A stretch of DNA of 64,000 nucleotides from the NCBI RefSeq assembly GCF_001551835.1, contig NZ_LODL01000021.1, positions 495,960 to 559,959 on the forward strand, in the 5' to 3' direction. Source of the DNA: Dechloromonas denitrificans. GTDB taxonomy: Bacteria > Pseudomonadota > Gammaproteobacteria > Burkholderiales > Rhodocyclaceae. The notes beneath the pieces were generated by a model. It saw nothing but the letters and a program-made list of their open reading frames with translations, was not told the origin of the DNA and ran no database searches. The translations under genes and the position numbers were made by a program. Position 1 is the stretch's first letter; each line of letters starts with the position of its first letter. Positions 8,746 to 16,745 of the stretch are shown here, piece after piece.

Positions 8746-10028
8746 GGGTTTTCCTTGCTTGCGGTAACGATCCACACCGGGTTCTGGGCGGCCAGCCGGT
8801 GCATGTCGAGAATGGGCTGGCTGCGGCTGGCCTGCAGTTGGACGACGTCCCAGGCGGCGCCGGCTTCCTTCAGTGCAGCCGTCGCCACCGCCAGGTTTTC
8901 AATCGTGACGAAATTCATCACCAGTCGGCCGCCGGCTTTCAGGCGGCCGAGGATGAGCTTGATCAGCTCGCCCAGTTCGCCGCCCGAGCCGCCGATGAAC
9001 ACGGCGTCCGGGTCGGGCCAGGTGTCGAGCAGCGTCGGCGCCTTGCCTTCGCACAGCGTGTAGTTGCCGACCCGGAAACGTTCGGCGTTGGCGCGGGCGT
9101 TGGCGGCATCGCCTTCGTTTTTCTCGATCGCCCAGACATGGCCATGCGGGGCGAGCCGGGCGCATTCGAGGCCGACCGAGCCGGAACCGGCGCCGATGTC
9201 CCAGACGATGGCGTCGGGGGCGAGGCGCAGCTTGGCCAGCGACAGGGCGCGCGCTTCCTGCTTGGTGATCAGGCCCTTTTCGGGGGAGCGCTGGATGTAT
9301 TCGAGATCCTCCAGCCCGAAGGCCGGGCGGCCGGCCGCCGGCTGACGCTCGACGAGCACGACGTTCGGTTCGGGAAAGGCCATTTTTGCGACGTCGACCG
9401 CCGGCAGATCGCGATGGATCGCTTCATCGGGCAGCCGCAGCCGGCAGGCCACCGACATCTTCACGTCGTCGCCATAGCCGGCGGTCAGCAGCGCCCGGGC
9501 CAGCCGGGCCGGCGTGTTGTCGGGGCCGGTGAACAGCGCGACGCGCCGGTTCAGGGCAATCGCCCGCATCAGCTTGTAGAGGCCGTGCGCCGGCGTCGCG
9601 CCGACGAACCATTCGCCGGCATCGGCCGAGTGGCAGGTCGAAATCTTGATGTCCTGCCAGGGCGTCTTGAAGCGGGCGAAAGCCAGTTGCAGTGTGGACA
9701 CGGCGGGAATGATCGTGAAGCCGTCGGCTCCCAGCTTGCCGGTCAGCCAGGAGGCGATGCCGTGACAGAGCGGGTCGCCGGTGGCCAGGGCGACGACCGA
9801 CTGGCCGGCGGCGCGGGCGGCGCTGATCCAGCCCGGGACCTGGCCGAGCCGGCCGTCCATGTCCTTCAGTTCGGCGTTGGCCGGCAGGTAAGGGCGGACC
9901 AGGTCGAGCGTGCGCCCGGCGCCGATCACGACATCGGCCGCGGCCAGCCGCTGGCGGGCGCTGTCGGCCAGGCCGGCCCAGCCGTCGTCGAGGATGCCGA
10001 GCAGGCAGCAGTTTTCAGGTGGCTTCAT
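8742..10028 (-). CDS. cobL: Precorrin-6Y C5,15-methyltransferase (decarboxylating), CbiE-CbiT fusion
   Basis: CobL methylates C5 and C15 and removes the C12 acetate carboxyl. The 428-residue product is the fused form. Residues 1 to about 205 are a CbiE-type tetrapyrrole methylase (LLGILDDGWAGL, ALATGDPLCHGIA, IIPAVSTLQLAFAR). Residues about 240-420 are a CbiT-type class I SAM methyltransferase, with SPEKGLITKQEARALSLAKL and the SAM loop VWDIGAGSGSVGLECARL. The start overlaps the cbiD end by 14 bp and the stop overlaps the cobI start. The size is normal for fused CobL. Confidence 0.95.
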   Translation of the reverse strand: MKPPENCCLLGILDDGWAGLADSARQRLAAADVVIGAGRTLDLVRPYLPANAELKDMDGRLGQVPGWISAARAAGQSVVALATGDPLCHGIASWLTGKLGADGFTIIPAVSTLQLAFARFKTPWQDIKISTCHSADAGEWFVGATPAHGLYKLMRAIALNRRVALFTGPDNTPARLARALLTAGYGDDVKMSVACRLRLPDEAIHRDLPAVDVAKMAFPEPNVVLVERQPAAGRPAFGLEDLEYIQRSPEKGLITKQEARALSLAKLRLAPDAIVWDIGAGSGSVGLECARLAPHGHVWAIEKNEGDAANARANAERFRVGNYTLCEGKAPTLLDTWPDPDAVFIGGSGGELGELIKLILGRLKAGGRLVMNFVTIENLAVATAALKEAGAAWDVVQLQASRSQPILDMHRLAAQNPVWIVTASKENP

Positions 10029-11181
10029 CTTCTTCCAGACGGCAAATGAACTGTCCCTCGAAATCGCAGACGAGGATGGTCAGGTGGTAAGGGCCGGGGT
10101 AACAGGCTTTCAGGCTGCAGATCGCCTTGCCGGCCAGGGCGCGGTGGAAGGCGACGGTGAGACCGAGGCCGGCCAGCCGTTCGGCGGCGAAACGGGCGGT
10201 TTCGGCGGCGCGGATTTCCTCGACCAGATCGGCCGGGGCGCCGACTTCCTGCGCCGACTCGGCGAGCAGGTCGCGGTCGATCTCGGCCTTCCAGGCGTGG
10301 GTGACGGCGAGTCCCTGGCACATCTTGGTCAGCTTGCCGACCATGGCGCCAACGTAGACCTTCGGGAAGTCGCGTTTGACCGCCGACTGGAAGGCCGCCT
10401 TGACGAAGTCGCCCATCTGCACGAAGCAGGACTCGTCGAGTTCCGGCAATTGGCGCATGGCGAATTTCTCGGTGCGGCCGCCGGTGGTGAACACGACGCT
10501 GGTCTGCCCCTGCTTGGCGGCGACATCGACGGCCTGGACGACGCTGGCCCGGAAGGCGGCGGTCGAGTAGGGGCGGACGATGCCGGTGGTGCCGAGAATG
10601 GAAATGCCGCCGAGAATGCCGAGCCGGGCATTCAGCGTCTTCTTCGCCATCTCGTCGCCGCCGGGCACGGAAATGGTCACTTCCAGGCCGTCGACCGCCA
10701 GCATCTCGTCGGCAACGGCGCGTACGTTGTCGCGGATATTGCGTTGCGGCACCGGGTTGATGGCCGGGCCGCCGACTTCGAGGCCGAGGCCATCCTTGGT
10801 GACGAGGCCGACCCCGAAGCCGCCCTTGAGGACGATTTCGCCGACGCGGTGCGGCAGCAGCCGGACGGCGGCCGTCATGTGGGCGCCGTGCGTCGCATCC
10901 GGGTCGTCGCCGGCATCCTTGACGATGACGGCGTGGGCGATGCGCGCCTCGCCCTCACCTTCGATCCGGCCGTCGTGCACGGCAAAAGTGGCTTCGCTGC
11001 CGTTGGCCAGCCGACAGACGACGCTGGCCGGTACTTCGCCGAGCAGCAGGCCGAGCGCCGCCGCCCGCGCCGCCGCCGCCGAGCAGGTGCCGGTAGTGAA
11101 GCCGGTGCGGTTGCCGCGCTCGCGCCGGCCGTCGCCCTTGCGGACTTTGGCCGCTGCGCTGGCGTCGCTGTTGTCGCTCAT
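10015..11181 (-). CDS. cbiD: Cobalt-precorrin-5B C1-methyltransferase
   Basis: CbiD methylates C1 in the cobalt-early pathway and is a marker of that route; the aerobic route uses CobF instead. The 388-residue product has the family start RTGFTTGTCSAAAARAA at about residue 26, then GGFGVGLVTKDGLGLEVGGPAINPVPQ and VSVPGG-type and TTGRTEK-like segments (here ISVPGGDE and FTTGGRTEK). The ATG at 11181 was chosen for its ATGA overlap with the cbiC stop; the frame is open further upstream but that is cbiC antiphase sequence. The end overlaps cobL by 14 bp. Confidence 0.95.
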   Translation of the reverse strand: MSDNSDASAAAKVRKGDGRRERGNRTGFTTGTCSAAAARAAALGLLLGEVPASVVCRLANGSEATFAVHDGRIEGEGEARIAHAVIVKDAGDDPDATHGAHMTAAVRLLPHRVGEIVLKGGFGVGLVTKDGLGLEVGGPAINPVPQRNIRDNVRAVADEMLAVDGLEVTISVPGGDEMAKKTLNARLGILGGISILGTTGIVRPYSTAAFRASVVQAVDVAAKQGQTSVVFTTGGRTEKFAMRQLPELDESCFVQMGDFVKAAFQSAVKRDFPKVYVGAMVGKLTKMCQGLAVTHAWKAEIDRDLLAESAQEVGAPADLVEEIRAAETARFAAERLAGLGLTVAFHRALAGKAICSLKACYPGPYHLTILVCDFEGQFICRLEEDEAT

Positions 11182-11852
11182 GCTGCCCGTTTTTGCTCGG
11201 CTTCGGCCAGGCCAAGCAGGGCGTGGATGGCGGCGACGACCAGGGTTGAACCACCCTTGCGGCCGGCAATGGCGACCCAGGGAATGTCGTGCATGGTCAT
11301 CAGCAGATCCTTCGATTCGGCGGCCGAGACGAAGCCGACCGGCATGCCGACGATCAGCGCCGGTTTGGCGCCTTCCTCGCGGACCAGGCGGACGATTTCG
11401 ATCAGTGCGGTCGGCGCATTGCCGATGCCGACGATGGCGCCGTCGAGCTTGCCCAGTCGGTGCGCCTTGCGCATGGCCTGGACGGCGCGGGTGGTTTCCT
11501 CGGCCTTGGCCTGCTCGATGACGTCCGGGTCGGAAATGTAGTGGTGGGTGGTCATCCCGAAATGCTTCAGGCGCGGCGCCGAGAGGCCGACGCAGATCAT
11601 CTCGACATCGGCGACGATCGGCGTGCCGCCCTTGAGCACGGCGGCCAGCCCGGCCTGCATCACGGCCGGGTGGAAGCGGGTCAGGCCGTTGAATTCGAAG
11701 TCGGCATTGGCGTGGATCATCCGGCGAACCAGCGGCCATTGCTCGGCGCTGTAGTCGTGCGGGCCGACTTCGGCGTCGATGATGGCGAAGGAGTCGTGCT
11801 CGATGGCGCGGCCGGCGGCGGTCAGTTGTTCGGTAACGATATTGGCGGTCAT
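11178..11852 (-). CDS. cbiC: Precorrin-8X methylmutase
   Basis: CbiC (CobH) moves the methyl group from C11 to C12 to give hydrogenobyrinate or cobyrinate. The 224-residue protein carries the catalytic histidine in RRMIHANADFEF (about residues 43-54). It also has VEMICVGLSAPRL, GNAPTALIEIVRL and IVGMPVGFVSAAESK, all conserved in the family. It begins 6 bp after cbiX ends and overlaps cbiD as ATGA. Length and motifs are standard. Confidence 0.95.
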   Translation of the reverse strand: MTANIVTEQLTAAGRAIEHDSFAIIDAEVGPHDYSAEQWPLVRRMIHANADFEFNGLTRFHPAVMQAGLAAVLKGGTPIVADVEMICVGLSAPRLKHFGMTTHHYISDPDVIEQAKAEETTRAVQAMRKAHRLGKLDGAIVGIGNAPTALIEIVRLVREEGAKPALIVGMPVGFVSAAESKDLLMTMHDIPWVAIAGRKGGSTLVVAAIHALLGLAEAEQKRAA

Positions 11853-11858
11853 GGCGGT

Positions 11859-12794
11859 TCAGGCGTGGGCGTGTTGGCAGTGGGTGGCGGGGGCGTGATC
11901 GTGGTGGTGCTCATGTCCATGGTCGTGGCCATGGGCGTGGCCACAGCCACCGGTGGCGGTATGGCTGTGGTCGTGCAGGTGTTCGGCCTCGGCCGCTTCG
12001 CGGTACTTGCAGCCGTCGCATTCGAGCAGGCTGCCTTCGGGCAGTTCGTCGCCGCCGACCTTGCGGTCAAGCAGGTCGAAAATGCCCTTGTCGAAGCCGA
12101 AGTGGGTGCCGAGCGCGAAGGCGACCTGCGGGTACTGGCTTTGCAGGCGTTCGAGCTGGCCCTTGATGCGCTCGATCAGGACGCCGGTGAACAGGTAAAC
12201 CGGGACGACGCAGATCTGCGTCATGCCGAGCTTGACCTGGCGCTGGACGACCGTTTCCAGGCGCGGCCAGGTGATGCTGGTGAAGGCCAGGTCGACCAGT
12301 TCGTGCTCGTTGGCCTCGAACAGCCAGCGCACCATCTTGGCCAGTTCGCCGTTGGCACCGGCGTCGGACGAGCCGCGGCCGAGCAGGATGACGCCGGTGG
12401 TCTGCGGGTCCGGCATGTTCAGGCCTTGCAGCAGGCGGTCGAGCTGGCCCTGCAGCACGGCAAGAATCTCGCGGCCCATGCCGAGGTGGCGGGTGACCGC
12501 GAACTGAACCTCGGGGTGGCGGGCGCGGGCCTCCTCCAGCGCGGCCGGCAGCTCCATCTTGACGTGGCCGGCGGCATTCAGGATGAAGGGGATGACGACA
12601 ACCTGGCGGCTGTTTTTCGCCGCACGGTCGAGGCCCTCGTTGAGCAGCACTTCGGCGTGTTCGATGAAACAGACTTCGATCCGCCAGTCCGGGTGGCGCT
12701 CGCGCCACTGGGCAGCGAAATGCAGGATTTCCTTGTTGCCGTCGCGGTTGCGCGAACCGTGGCCGACCAGGAGCAGGGTGGTGTCGTTAAGCAT
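11859..12794 (-). CDS. cbiX: Sirohydrochlorin cobaltochelatase, two-domain, with His-rich tail
   Basis: CbiX inserts Co2+ into sirohydrochlorin, the committing step of the cobalt-early pathway. The 311-residue protein has two tandem chelatase-like domains. The first opens LLLVGHGSRNRDGN with the active-site His, and the second begins at about residue 134 with VILLGRGSSDAGAN. The C-terminus carries a CDGCKYR motif (Cys259, Cys262) followed by a tail with 16 histidines in its last 40 residues. Similar Cys and His-rich tails are known in the long CbiX of Bacillus megaterium, where they relate to an iron-sulfur cluster and metal handling. The start overlaps cobM by 8 bp. Confidence 0.94.
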   Translation of the reverse strand: MLNDTTLLLVGHGSRNRDGNKEILHFAAQWRERHPDWRIEVCFIEHAEVLLNEGLDRAAKNSRQVVVIPFILNAAGHVKMELPAALEEARARHPEVQFAVTRHLGMGREILAVLQGQLDRLLQGLNMPDPQTTGVILLGRGSSDAGANGELAKMVRWLFEANEHELVDLAFTSITWPRLETVVQRQVKLGMTQICVVPVYLFTGVLIERIKGQLERLQSQYPQVAFALGTHFGFDKGIFDLLDRKVGGDELPEGSLLECDGCKYREAAEAEHLHDHSHTATGGCGHAHGHDHGHEHHHDHAPATHCQHAHA

Positions 12795-13578
12795 GGGGAG
12801 TCTCCGTGGCTTTGCGGAAGCGGTGCGTGAAGCTGGGGTCGTAGAGTTTCGAGCGGGCGAGGTCGGTCCAGTCGGCGGCGCCCAGCGTCGGGCTGGCGAC
12901 GATCATCGCCTGGCTGCCGACTTTCTCGGCCTGGCACTTGTGCTTGATGTCGGCCAGCGTGCCGCGAATGATCTTTTCCTCGCCCGGCCAGCTCGCCTTC
13001 TGGACGACCAGGATCGGCGCCTCCTCGGCCCAGCCGGCGGCGCGCAGCGCGTCCTGCACCTTGTGCAGCAGCGTGATCGACAGGTAGATGCAGAGCGTCG
13101 CCTTGTGCGCCGCGAGCGATTCGAGGTCCTCGCCCGGCGGCATAGGCGTCCGCCCGGCGACGCGGGTCAGGATCACCGTCTGCGTCACTTCGGGCAGCGT
13201 CAGCGTCTCGCCGGCGGCGGCCATCGAAGCCATCGCCGAGGAGACGCCGGGGACCACCGCCCACTCGATGCCGGCCGCGGTCAGCGGTCGCGTCATCTCG
13301 ATCAGCGCGCCGTAGAGGCCGGGGTCGCCGGTCTGCAGGCGGAGCACGGTGGCGTGCCGGCTGGCCTGGTCGAGCAGCCAGGCCGTCATTTCTTCCAGCG
13401 TCATGTCCTTCGAGTCACGGATGACGCAGCCGGCCGGCGCGTACAGCGTCGCCGCCTGGTCGACCAGCGAACCGGCGAACAGCACGGCGCCGGCCTGCTC
13501 CAACAGGCGGCGCGCCTTGACGGTCATCAGGTCGGGGTCGCCGGGGCCGGCGCCGACGAACCAGATCTTGCCGGCCAT
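12787..13578 (-). CDS. cobM: Precorrin-4 C11-methyltransferase
   Basis: CobM (CbiF) methylates C11. The 263-residue product has the methylase core: IWFVGAGPGDPDLMTVKA at the N-terminus, VLRLQTGDPGLYGALIEM for SAM binding and VVPGVSSAMASMAAAGETLTLPEV at the substrate side. The C-terminal part includes ILVVQKASWPGEEKIIRGTL, which is typical. It starts 37 bp after cbiO ends, one of the few true gaps in the operon, and overlaps cbiX by 8 bp. Confidence 0.95.
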   Translation of the reverse strand: MAGKIWFVGAGPGDPDLMTVKARRLLEQAGAVLFAGSLVDQAATLYAPAGCVIRDSKDMTLEEMTAWLLDQASRHATVLRLQTGDPGLYGALIEMTRPLTAAGIEWAVVPGVSSAMASMAAAGETLTLPEVTQTVILTRVAGRTPMPPGEDLESLAAHKATLCIYLSITLLHKVQDALRAAGWAEEAPILVVQKASWPGEEKIIRGTLADIKHKCQAEKVGSQAMIVASPTLGAADWTDLARSKLYDPSFTHRFRKATETPHA

Positions 13579-13615
13579 CAGGCGGGCCTCCTGCGTGCAG
13601 TCCGGCGGTCGACGG

Positions 13616-14479
13616 TCAAATCAGGGCAAATTGGCATGGGCTTTCCTTTGTTTGGTTCAGTGCAGCGAGCAGGTCGGCGGCGCAGCGCGGTCGGGCGCCG
13701 GCCGACAGCAGGCCGTGGCCGGCCAGGGCGCGCTGCAGGGTGATGATTTCCGGTAGCGGCAGGCCGACGGCGGCCAGTTCCGCGCCATGGCTGCCCAGTT
13801 CGCCGGCCGCCAGCGTGGCGGTGCAACGGCCGGCCGCCATCAGGTGGATGCGCTCGGCCCAGCGATAGGCGAAGTCGATGTCGTGCGTCGCCAGCAGCAG
13901 CGTGATGCCGCGGCCGTGCAACTTGTCGAGCACGGCCAGTAGTTCCTGTTGCATGGTATGGTCGAGGCCGGCCATCGGCTCGTCGAGGATCAGCAGTTCC
14001 GGCTGCATGGCCAGGACGCCGGCGATGCAGACGCGCTTTTTCTGGCCGAAGCTCAGGTTATGCACCGGCCGCCCGCCAAATTCGCCCATGCCGACTGCCT
14101 GCAGCGCATCGGCAACGCGCCGGCGAACGCTGGCGGTATCGAGCCCGAGATTGAGCGGGCCGAAGGAAACATCCTCCGCGACGCTGGCCGAGAACAGCTG
14201 GCGGTCCGGGTTCTGGAAGACGAGGCCGACCCGGCTGCGCAACTGGCGCAAACCGGCCCGGCCGTAATCGACGGCGCCGCCGGCATAGCGCACGATGCCG
14301 GTCTGCGGCCGGAGCAGGCCGTTGGCGTGCTGGAACAGCGTGGTCTTGCCGGCCCCGTTGGCGCCGATCAGCACATTGCGGCTGCCGCGCCGGATGGCCA
14401 GCGAACAGTCGTTCAGGCCGAGGCTGCCGTCCGGATAACGGTAGCTGACCTGTTGCAGTTCAAGCAGGCAGTCGTTCAT
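13616..14479 (-). CDS. cbiO: Cobalt ECF-type transporter ATP-binding protein
   Basis: CbiO is the ATPase of the CbiMNQO cobalt uptake system. The 287-residue protein shows Walker A GANGAGKT (39-46), Q-loop FQNPDRQLFS, signature LSFGQ (142-146), Walker B LLILDEP (162-168) and the H-loop LLATHDIDF. A C-terminal part of about 60 residues after the ABC core is variable. Its ATG overlaps the cbiQ stop (ATGA), so the transporter subunits are made together. Cobalt specificity is inferred from cbiM/cbiN and the cobalamin riboswitch. Confidence 0.95.
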   Translation of the reverse strand: MNDCLLELQQVSYRYPDGSLGLNDCSLAIRRGSRNVLIGANGAGKTTLFQHANGLLRPQTGIVRYAGGAVDYGRAGLRQLRSRVGLVFQNPDRQLFSASVAEDVSFGPLNLGLDTASVRRRVADALQAVGMGEFGGRPVHNLSFGQKKRVCIAGVLAMQPELLILDEPMAGLDHTMQQELLAVLDKLHGRGITLLLATHDIDFAYRWAERIHLMAAGRCTATLAAGELGSHGAELAAVGLPLPEIITLQRALAGHGLLSAGARPRCAADLLAALNQTKESPCQFALI

Positions 14480-15216
14480 CGCAGGCTCACCGCGAGGCCG
14501 ATCAGGGCGAGGCCGGCCAGTCCGGCCAGTACGCAGTGGTGCCGGCTGTCGGCAAAATCCGGGGCGAGAAAGCGCAGCGGGCCGTCGTTGTTGCGGGCCT
14601 GGGCGGCGACGTGCAGGGCGGCGGCGCGCTGCCAGACCTGCAGCGTCAGGTTGGCCGCCAGTTGGCCGAGCGAGCGCAGGGCGAGGCGGGGCGTCGCGTA
14701 GCCGAGACGGGCCGACTGGGCAGTTAAGGTGTCGTGTACGGCGGCTGAAAAGACGAACAGCGTGCGGTAGCAGAGCACCATGATGTCGAGCAGCAGTTCG
14801 GGCGTTTTCAGGTGGCGCAGCAGCCCGATCAGGTCGCTGAGCGGCGTCGTCAGCACCAGGAAGAGCAGCGCCGCCAGCGCGCCGAGCGAGCGGCTGCCGG
14901 TTTCGGCCAGCTGGGCCAGGCCGCCCGGGGCGAGGTGCCAGTGCGGGGCGCCGGCGCTGACGTCGAGCGAAAAAACCAGCGACAGACTGCCCAGGGCGAG
15001 AAAGAACAGCGCCGGGGCGGCGACGCGCAGGTAACGGGCGGCCGGGATGCCGGCGCCGAAGACGGTGAGCAGGGCCAGGCCGCCGGCGACGAGGGCGGCG
15101 GTCAACGGTCTCCCAGCGGCAAAAACCGCGACGAAGCCGGCGGCCGCAAAGAGCCCCTTGGCGGCCGGCGAAATGGTGCGCCAGTGGTTGGCGTAGGCGG
15201 CCTGTTCAATCAGCAC
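14476..15216 (-). CDS. cbiQ: Cobalt ECF-type transporter transmembrane subunit
   Basis: CbiQ is the membrane T-component that couples CbiO to the substrate-binding CbiM. The 246-residue protein is hydrophobic, with four to six membrane segments. It has a cytoplasmic stretch around TTPLSDLIGLLRHLKTPELLLDIMVLCYRTLFVF, which is the region conserved in the family. A second coupling motif probably lies in TAQSARLGYATPRLALRS. The start overlaps cbiN by 11 bp and the stop overlaps cbiO. Confidence 0.9.
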   Translation of the reverse strand: MLIEQAAYANHWRTISPAAKGLFAAAGFVAVFAAGRPLTAALVAGGLALLTVFGAGIPAARYLRVAAPALFFLALGSLSLVFSLDVSAGAPHWHLAPGGLAQLAETGSRSLGALAALLFLVLTTPLSDLIGLLRHLKTPELLLDIMVLCYRTLFVFSAAVHDTLTAQSARLGYATPRLALRSLGQLAANLTLQVWQRAAALHVAAQARNNDGPLRFLAPDFADSRHHCVLAGLAGLALIGLAVSLR

Positions 15217-15541
15217 CGGTGGTTTTCTCCGGGTTTTGCGCGGCGGCCCGGCGCATCTTTTCGCGGGTCACCGAGACGCCGAGGTAGTAGCCGATGAAGC
15301 CGGCGCCAAGCGCCGCCTGCACGGCAAAGAGCAACGAGGCGATTTCGCCGCTGGCCGGTTCGAGCAGCGGTGCGAACCACGGCTGGTAGGTCGGGGCGAT
15401 CTGGCCGATCAGTTCCATTGCCTTGTTGTCGGCGCCGGCAAAAATGCCGGCACCGTTCGCCGGCTGCTCGACCAGCCACAGCGGCAGGACGGCGAGCAGC
15501 ACGACGGCGAGCAGCAGCAGGGCGTTCTGGTGGCGCTTCAT
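15206..15541 (-). CDS. cbiN: Cobalt transporter small subunit
   Basis: CbiN is a small two-helix membrane protein needed for cobalt loading of CbiM. The 111-residue product has hydrophobic segments at about 6-24 and 68-90. Between them lies a periplasmic loop with [26 protein letters not shown], a conserved CbiN pattern. The ATG at 15541 shares ATGA with the cbiM stop, which fixes the start. Confidence 0.92.
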   Translation of the reverse strand: MKRHQNALLLLAVVLLAVLPLWLVEQPANGAGIFAGADNKAMELIGQIAPTYQPWFAPLLEPASGEIASLLFAVQAALGAGFIGYYLGVSVTREKMRRAAAQNPEKTTGAD

Positions 15542-16215
15542 GCCTGCGCCTCGCCGGCCGGCAGCAGCTTCATGTCCTGCAGTTCCTGCGGGTTGAAGCG
15601 GGCCAGTGCGTTGAAGATGACGACGGTGAGCAGGCCTTCGCTGATCGCCAGGGGAATCTGGGTGAGCGCGAAAATGCCGGCGAATTTGGCGAAGGAGGCG
15701 ATGAAGCCGCCGGCCGGGTCGGGGAAGGCCCAGGCCAGTTGGGCCGAGGTCGTGACGTAGGTGAGCAGGTCGGCCAGGCTGGCGGCGAGAAAAATGCTGA
15801 GCGCGAAGGAGGCTTTCAGGCTGCGGGCCAGCTTGAAGACGCCGGCCGCGGCAAAGGGGCCGACGACGGCCATCGAGAAGATGTTGGCGCCGAGCGTGGT
15901 CAGGCCGCCGTGGGCGAGCAGCAGCGCCTGGAAGAGGAGGACGACGGCGCCGATCGGCGCCATCGCGGCCGGCCCGAAAAGCAGCGCGCCGAGGCCGGTG
16001 CCGGTTGGGTGCGAACAACTGCCGGTGACCGACGGCAGTTTCAGCGCCGAGAGGACGAAGGCGAAGGCGGCGGCGACGCCGAGCAGCATCCGCTGTTCCG
16101 GCCTGGCGCGGATGCGTTGGCGGATCGTCAGCAGGCCGCCGGCGACGAAAGGCGTCGCGGCGAGCGTCCAGCCGACGGCATGCGAGAAGGGCAAAAAGCC
16201 TTCCATGATGTGCAT
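15538..16215 (-). CDS. cbiM: Cobalt transporter substrate-binding membrane subunit
   Basis: CbiM binds Co2+ and is the S-component of the uptake system. The 225-residue protein begins MHIMEGFLP; Met1 and His2 are known metal ligands, so the start is firm. It continues with about six membrane segments and the conserved [23 protein letters not shown] containing a further His ligand region. It is the first gene of the cobalamin operon and is preceded by a cobalamin riboswitch. A GGGAGAG ribosome site just upstream lies in a small hairpin. Confidence 0.95.
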   Translation of the reverse strand: MHIMEGFLPFSHAVGWTLAATPFVAGGLLTIRQRIRARPEQRMLLGVAAAFAFVLSALKLPSVTGSCSHPTGTGLGALLFGPAAMAPIGAVVLLFQALLLAHGGLTTLGANIFSMAVVGPFAAAGVFKLARSLKASFALSIFLAASLADLLTYVTTSAQLAWAFPDPAGGFIASFAKFAGIFALTQIPLAISEGLLTVVIFNALARFNPQELQDMKLLPAGEAQA

Positions 16216-16216
16216 C

Positions 16217-16237
16217 TTTCTCTCCCACAGCGAGAAA
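16217..16237 (-). promoter_or_regulatory. Hairpin enclosing the cbiM ribosome-binding site
   Basis: On the minus strand TTTCTC and GAGAAA pair around the sequence GCTGTGGGA, directly before the cbiM ATG. The GGGAGAG ribosome site lies in the loop and 3' arm. This resembles the hairpin before nrdA and is a plausible translational output of the riboswitch at 16355-16540. The stem is short (6 bp), so its weight is modest. Confidence 0.45.
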
Positions 16238-16354
16238 TGGCAAACAGCACCAGACCGGGGGAAATATGCAGATCGGAAGACGGGCCGGAGACGGAAAGCC
16301 GCCGGCGCAAATCAACAGAACCACTCCCGTCACCCCGGGGATTGGTACTACGTT

Positions 16355-16540
16355 TGATTTGGGCCGGTCTTCTGGCTCGCCTTCAATCTTCTCCACCAAC
16401 CTTCCCATGCGATGCACAGTGGCGTGAGGTGGAGTCGTCAGGCTTACAGCAGCGGGGGCTGCGCCGGAATGTCTGCGTCTGCAGAGTCACCGGCTTCCCG
16501 TTTCACCCGCCCCACGATCGTGAGGCAAGGCACCCAAAAC
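16355..16540 (-). promoter_or_regulatory. Cobalamin riboswitch upstream of the cbi/cob operon
   Basis: On the minus strand the leader shows the conserved cobalamin aptamer elements: TTGGGTGCC near the 5' end, GAAACGGGAAGCCGGTGA (about 16506-16489), CGCAGCCCCCGCTGCTGTAA, GCCACTGTGCATCGCATGGG, and the B12 box GAGCCAGAAGACCGGCCC (about 16378-16361). It should shut off cobalt uptake and corrin synthesis when B12 is sufficient. The 140 bp between the aptamer and cbiM (16216-16354) are the expression platform. They contain GC-rich stems (GCCGGCGGC and CCCCGGGG stretches) but no gene. Ends are approximate. Confidence 0.93.
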
Positions 16541-16547
16541 GGGGGCG

Positions 16548-16553
16548 AGTATA
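16548..16553 (-). promoter_or_regulatory. Possible -10 of the cbi/cob operon promoter
   Basis: TATACT (16553-16548, minus strand) lies just upstream of the riboswitch and matches the -10 consensus at five of six bases. No strong -35 was found; TTTTCA with about 16-nt spacing is the best candidate. Confidence 0.4.
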
Positions 16554-16639
16554 TACGACGAATCCGGAATGAAAAATATCTTTTCGGCATCCCGGAGGGC
16601 GGAAGAGAGTCTGCGGGCAGTAAGTTCGCTCAGTCAAAT

Positions 16640-16707
16640 GTCATTCCCGCCCAGGCGGGAATCCAGCAAGTGGGCATTGACTGGGTTCCCGCCTGCGCGG
16701 GAACGAC
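16640..16707. repeat. REP-like two-hairpin palindromic repeat, copy 2
   Basis: This 68-bp copy runs from GTCATTCCCGC to GCGGGAACGAC. It contains two short hairpins (TTCCCGC/GCGGGAA twice) and the inner inverted pair ATCCAG/CTGGGT. It resembles the copy at 7879-7941 in plan and sequence, but its centre differs (CAAGTGGGCATTGA). It lies between the cobalamin operon promoter and the crotonase gene, in non-coding DNA. The rest of 16560-16745 shows nothing clear. Confidence 0.85.
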
Positions 16708-16745
16708 AGATTCAAGAGTTGTTGCTTTAACGGAATTTTCGCTAC

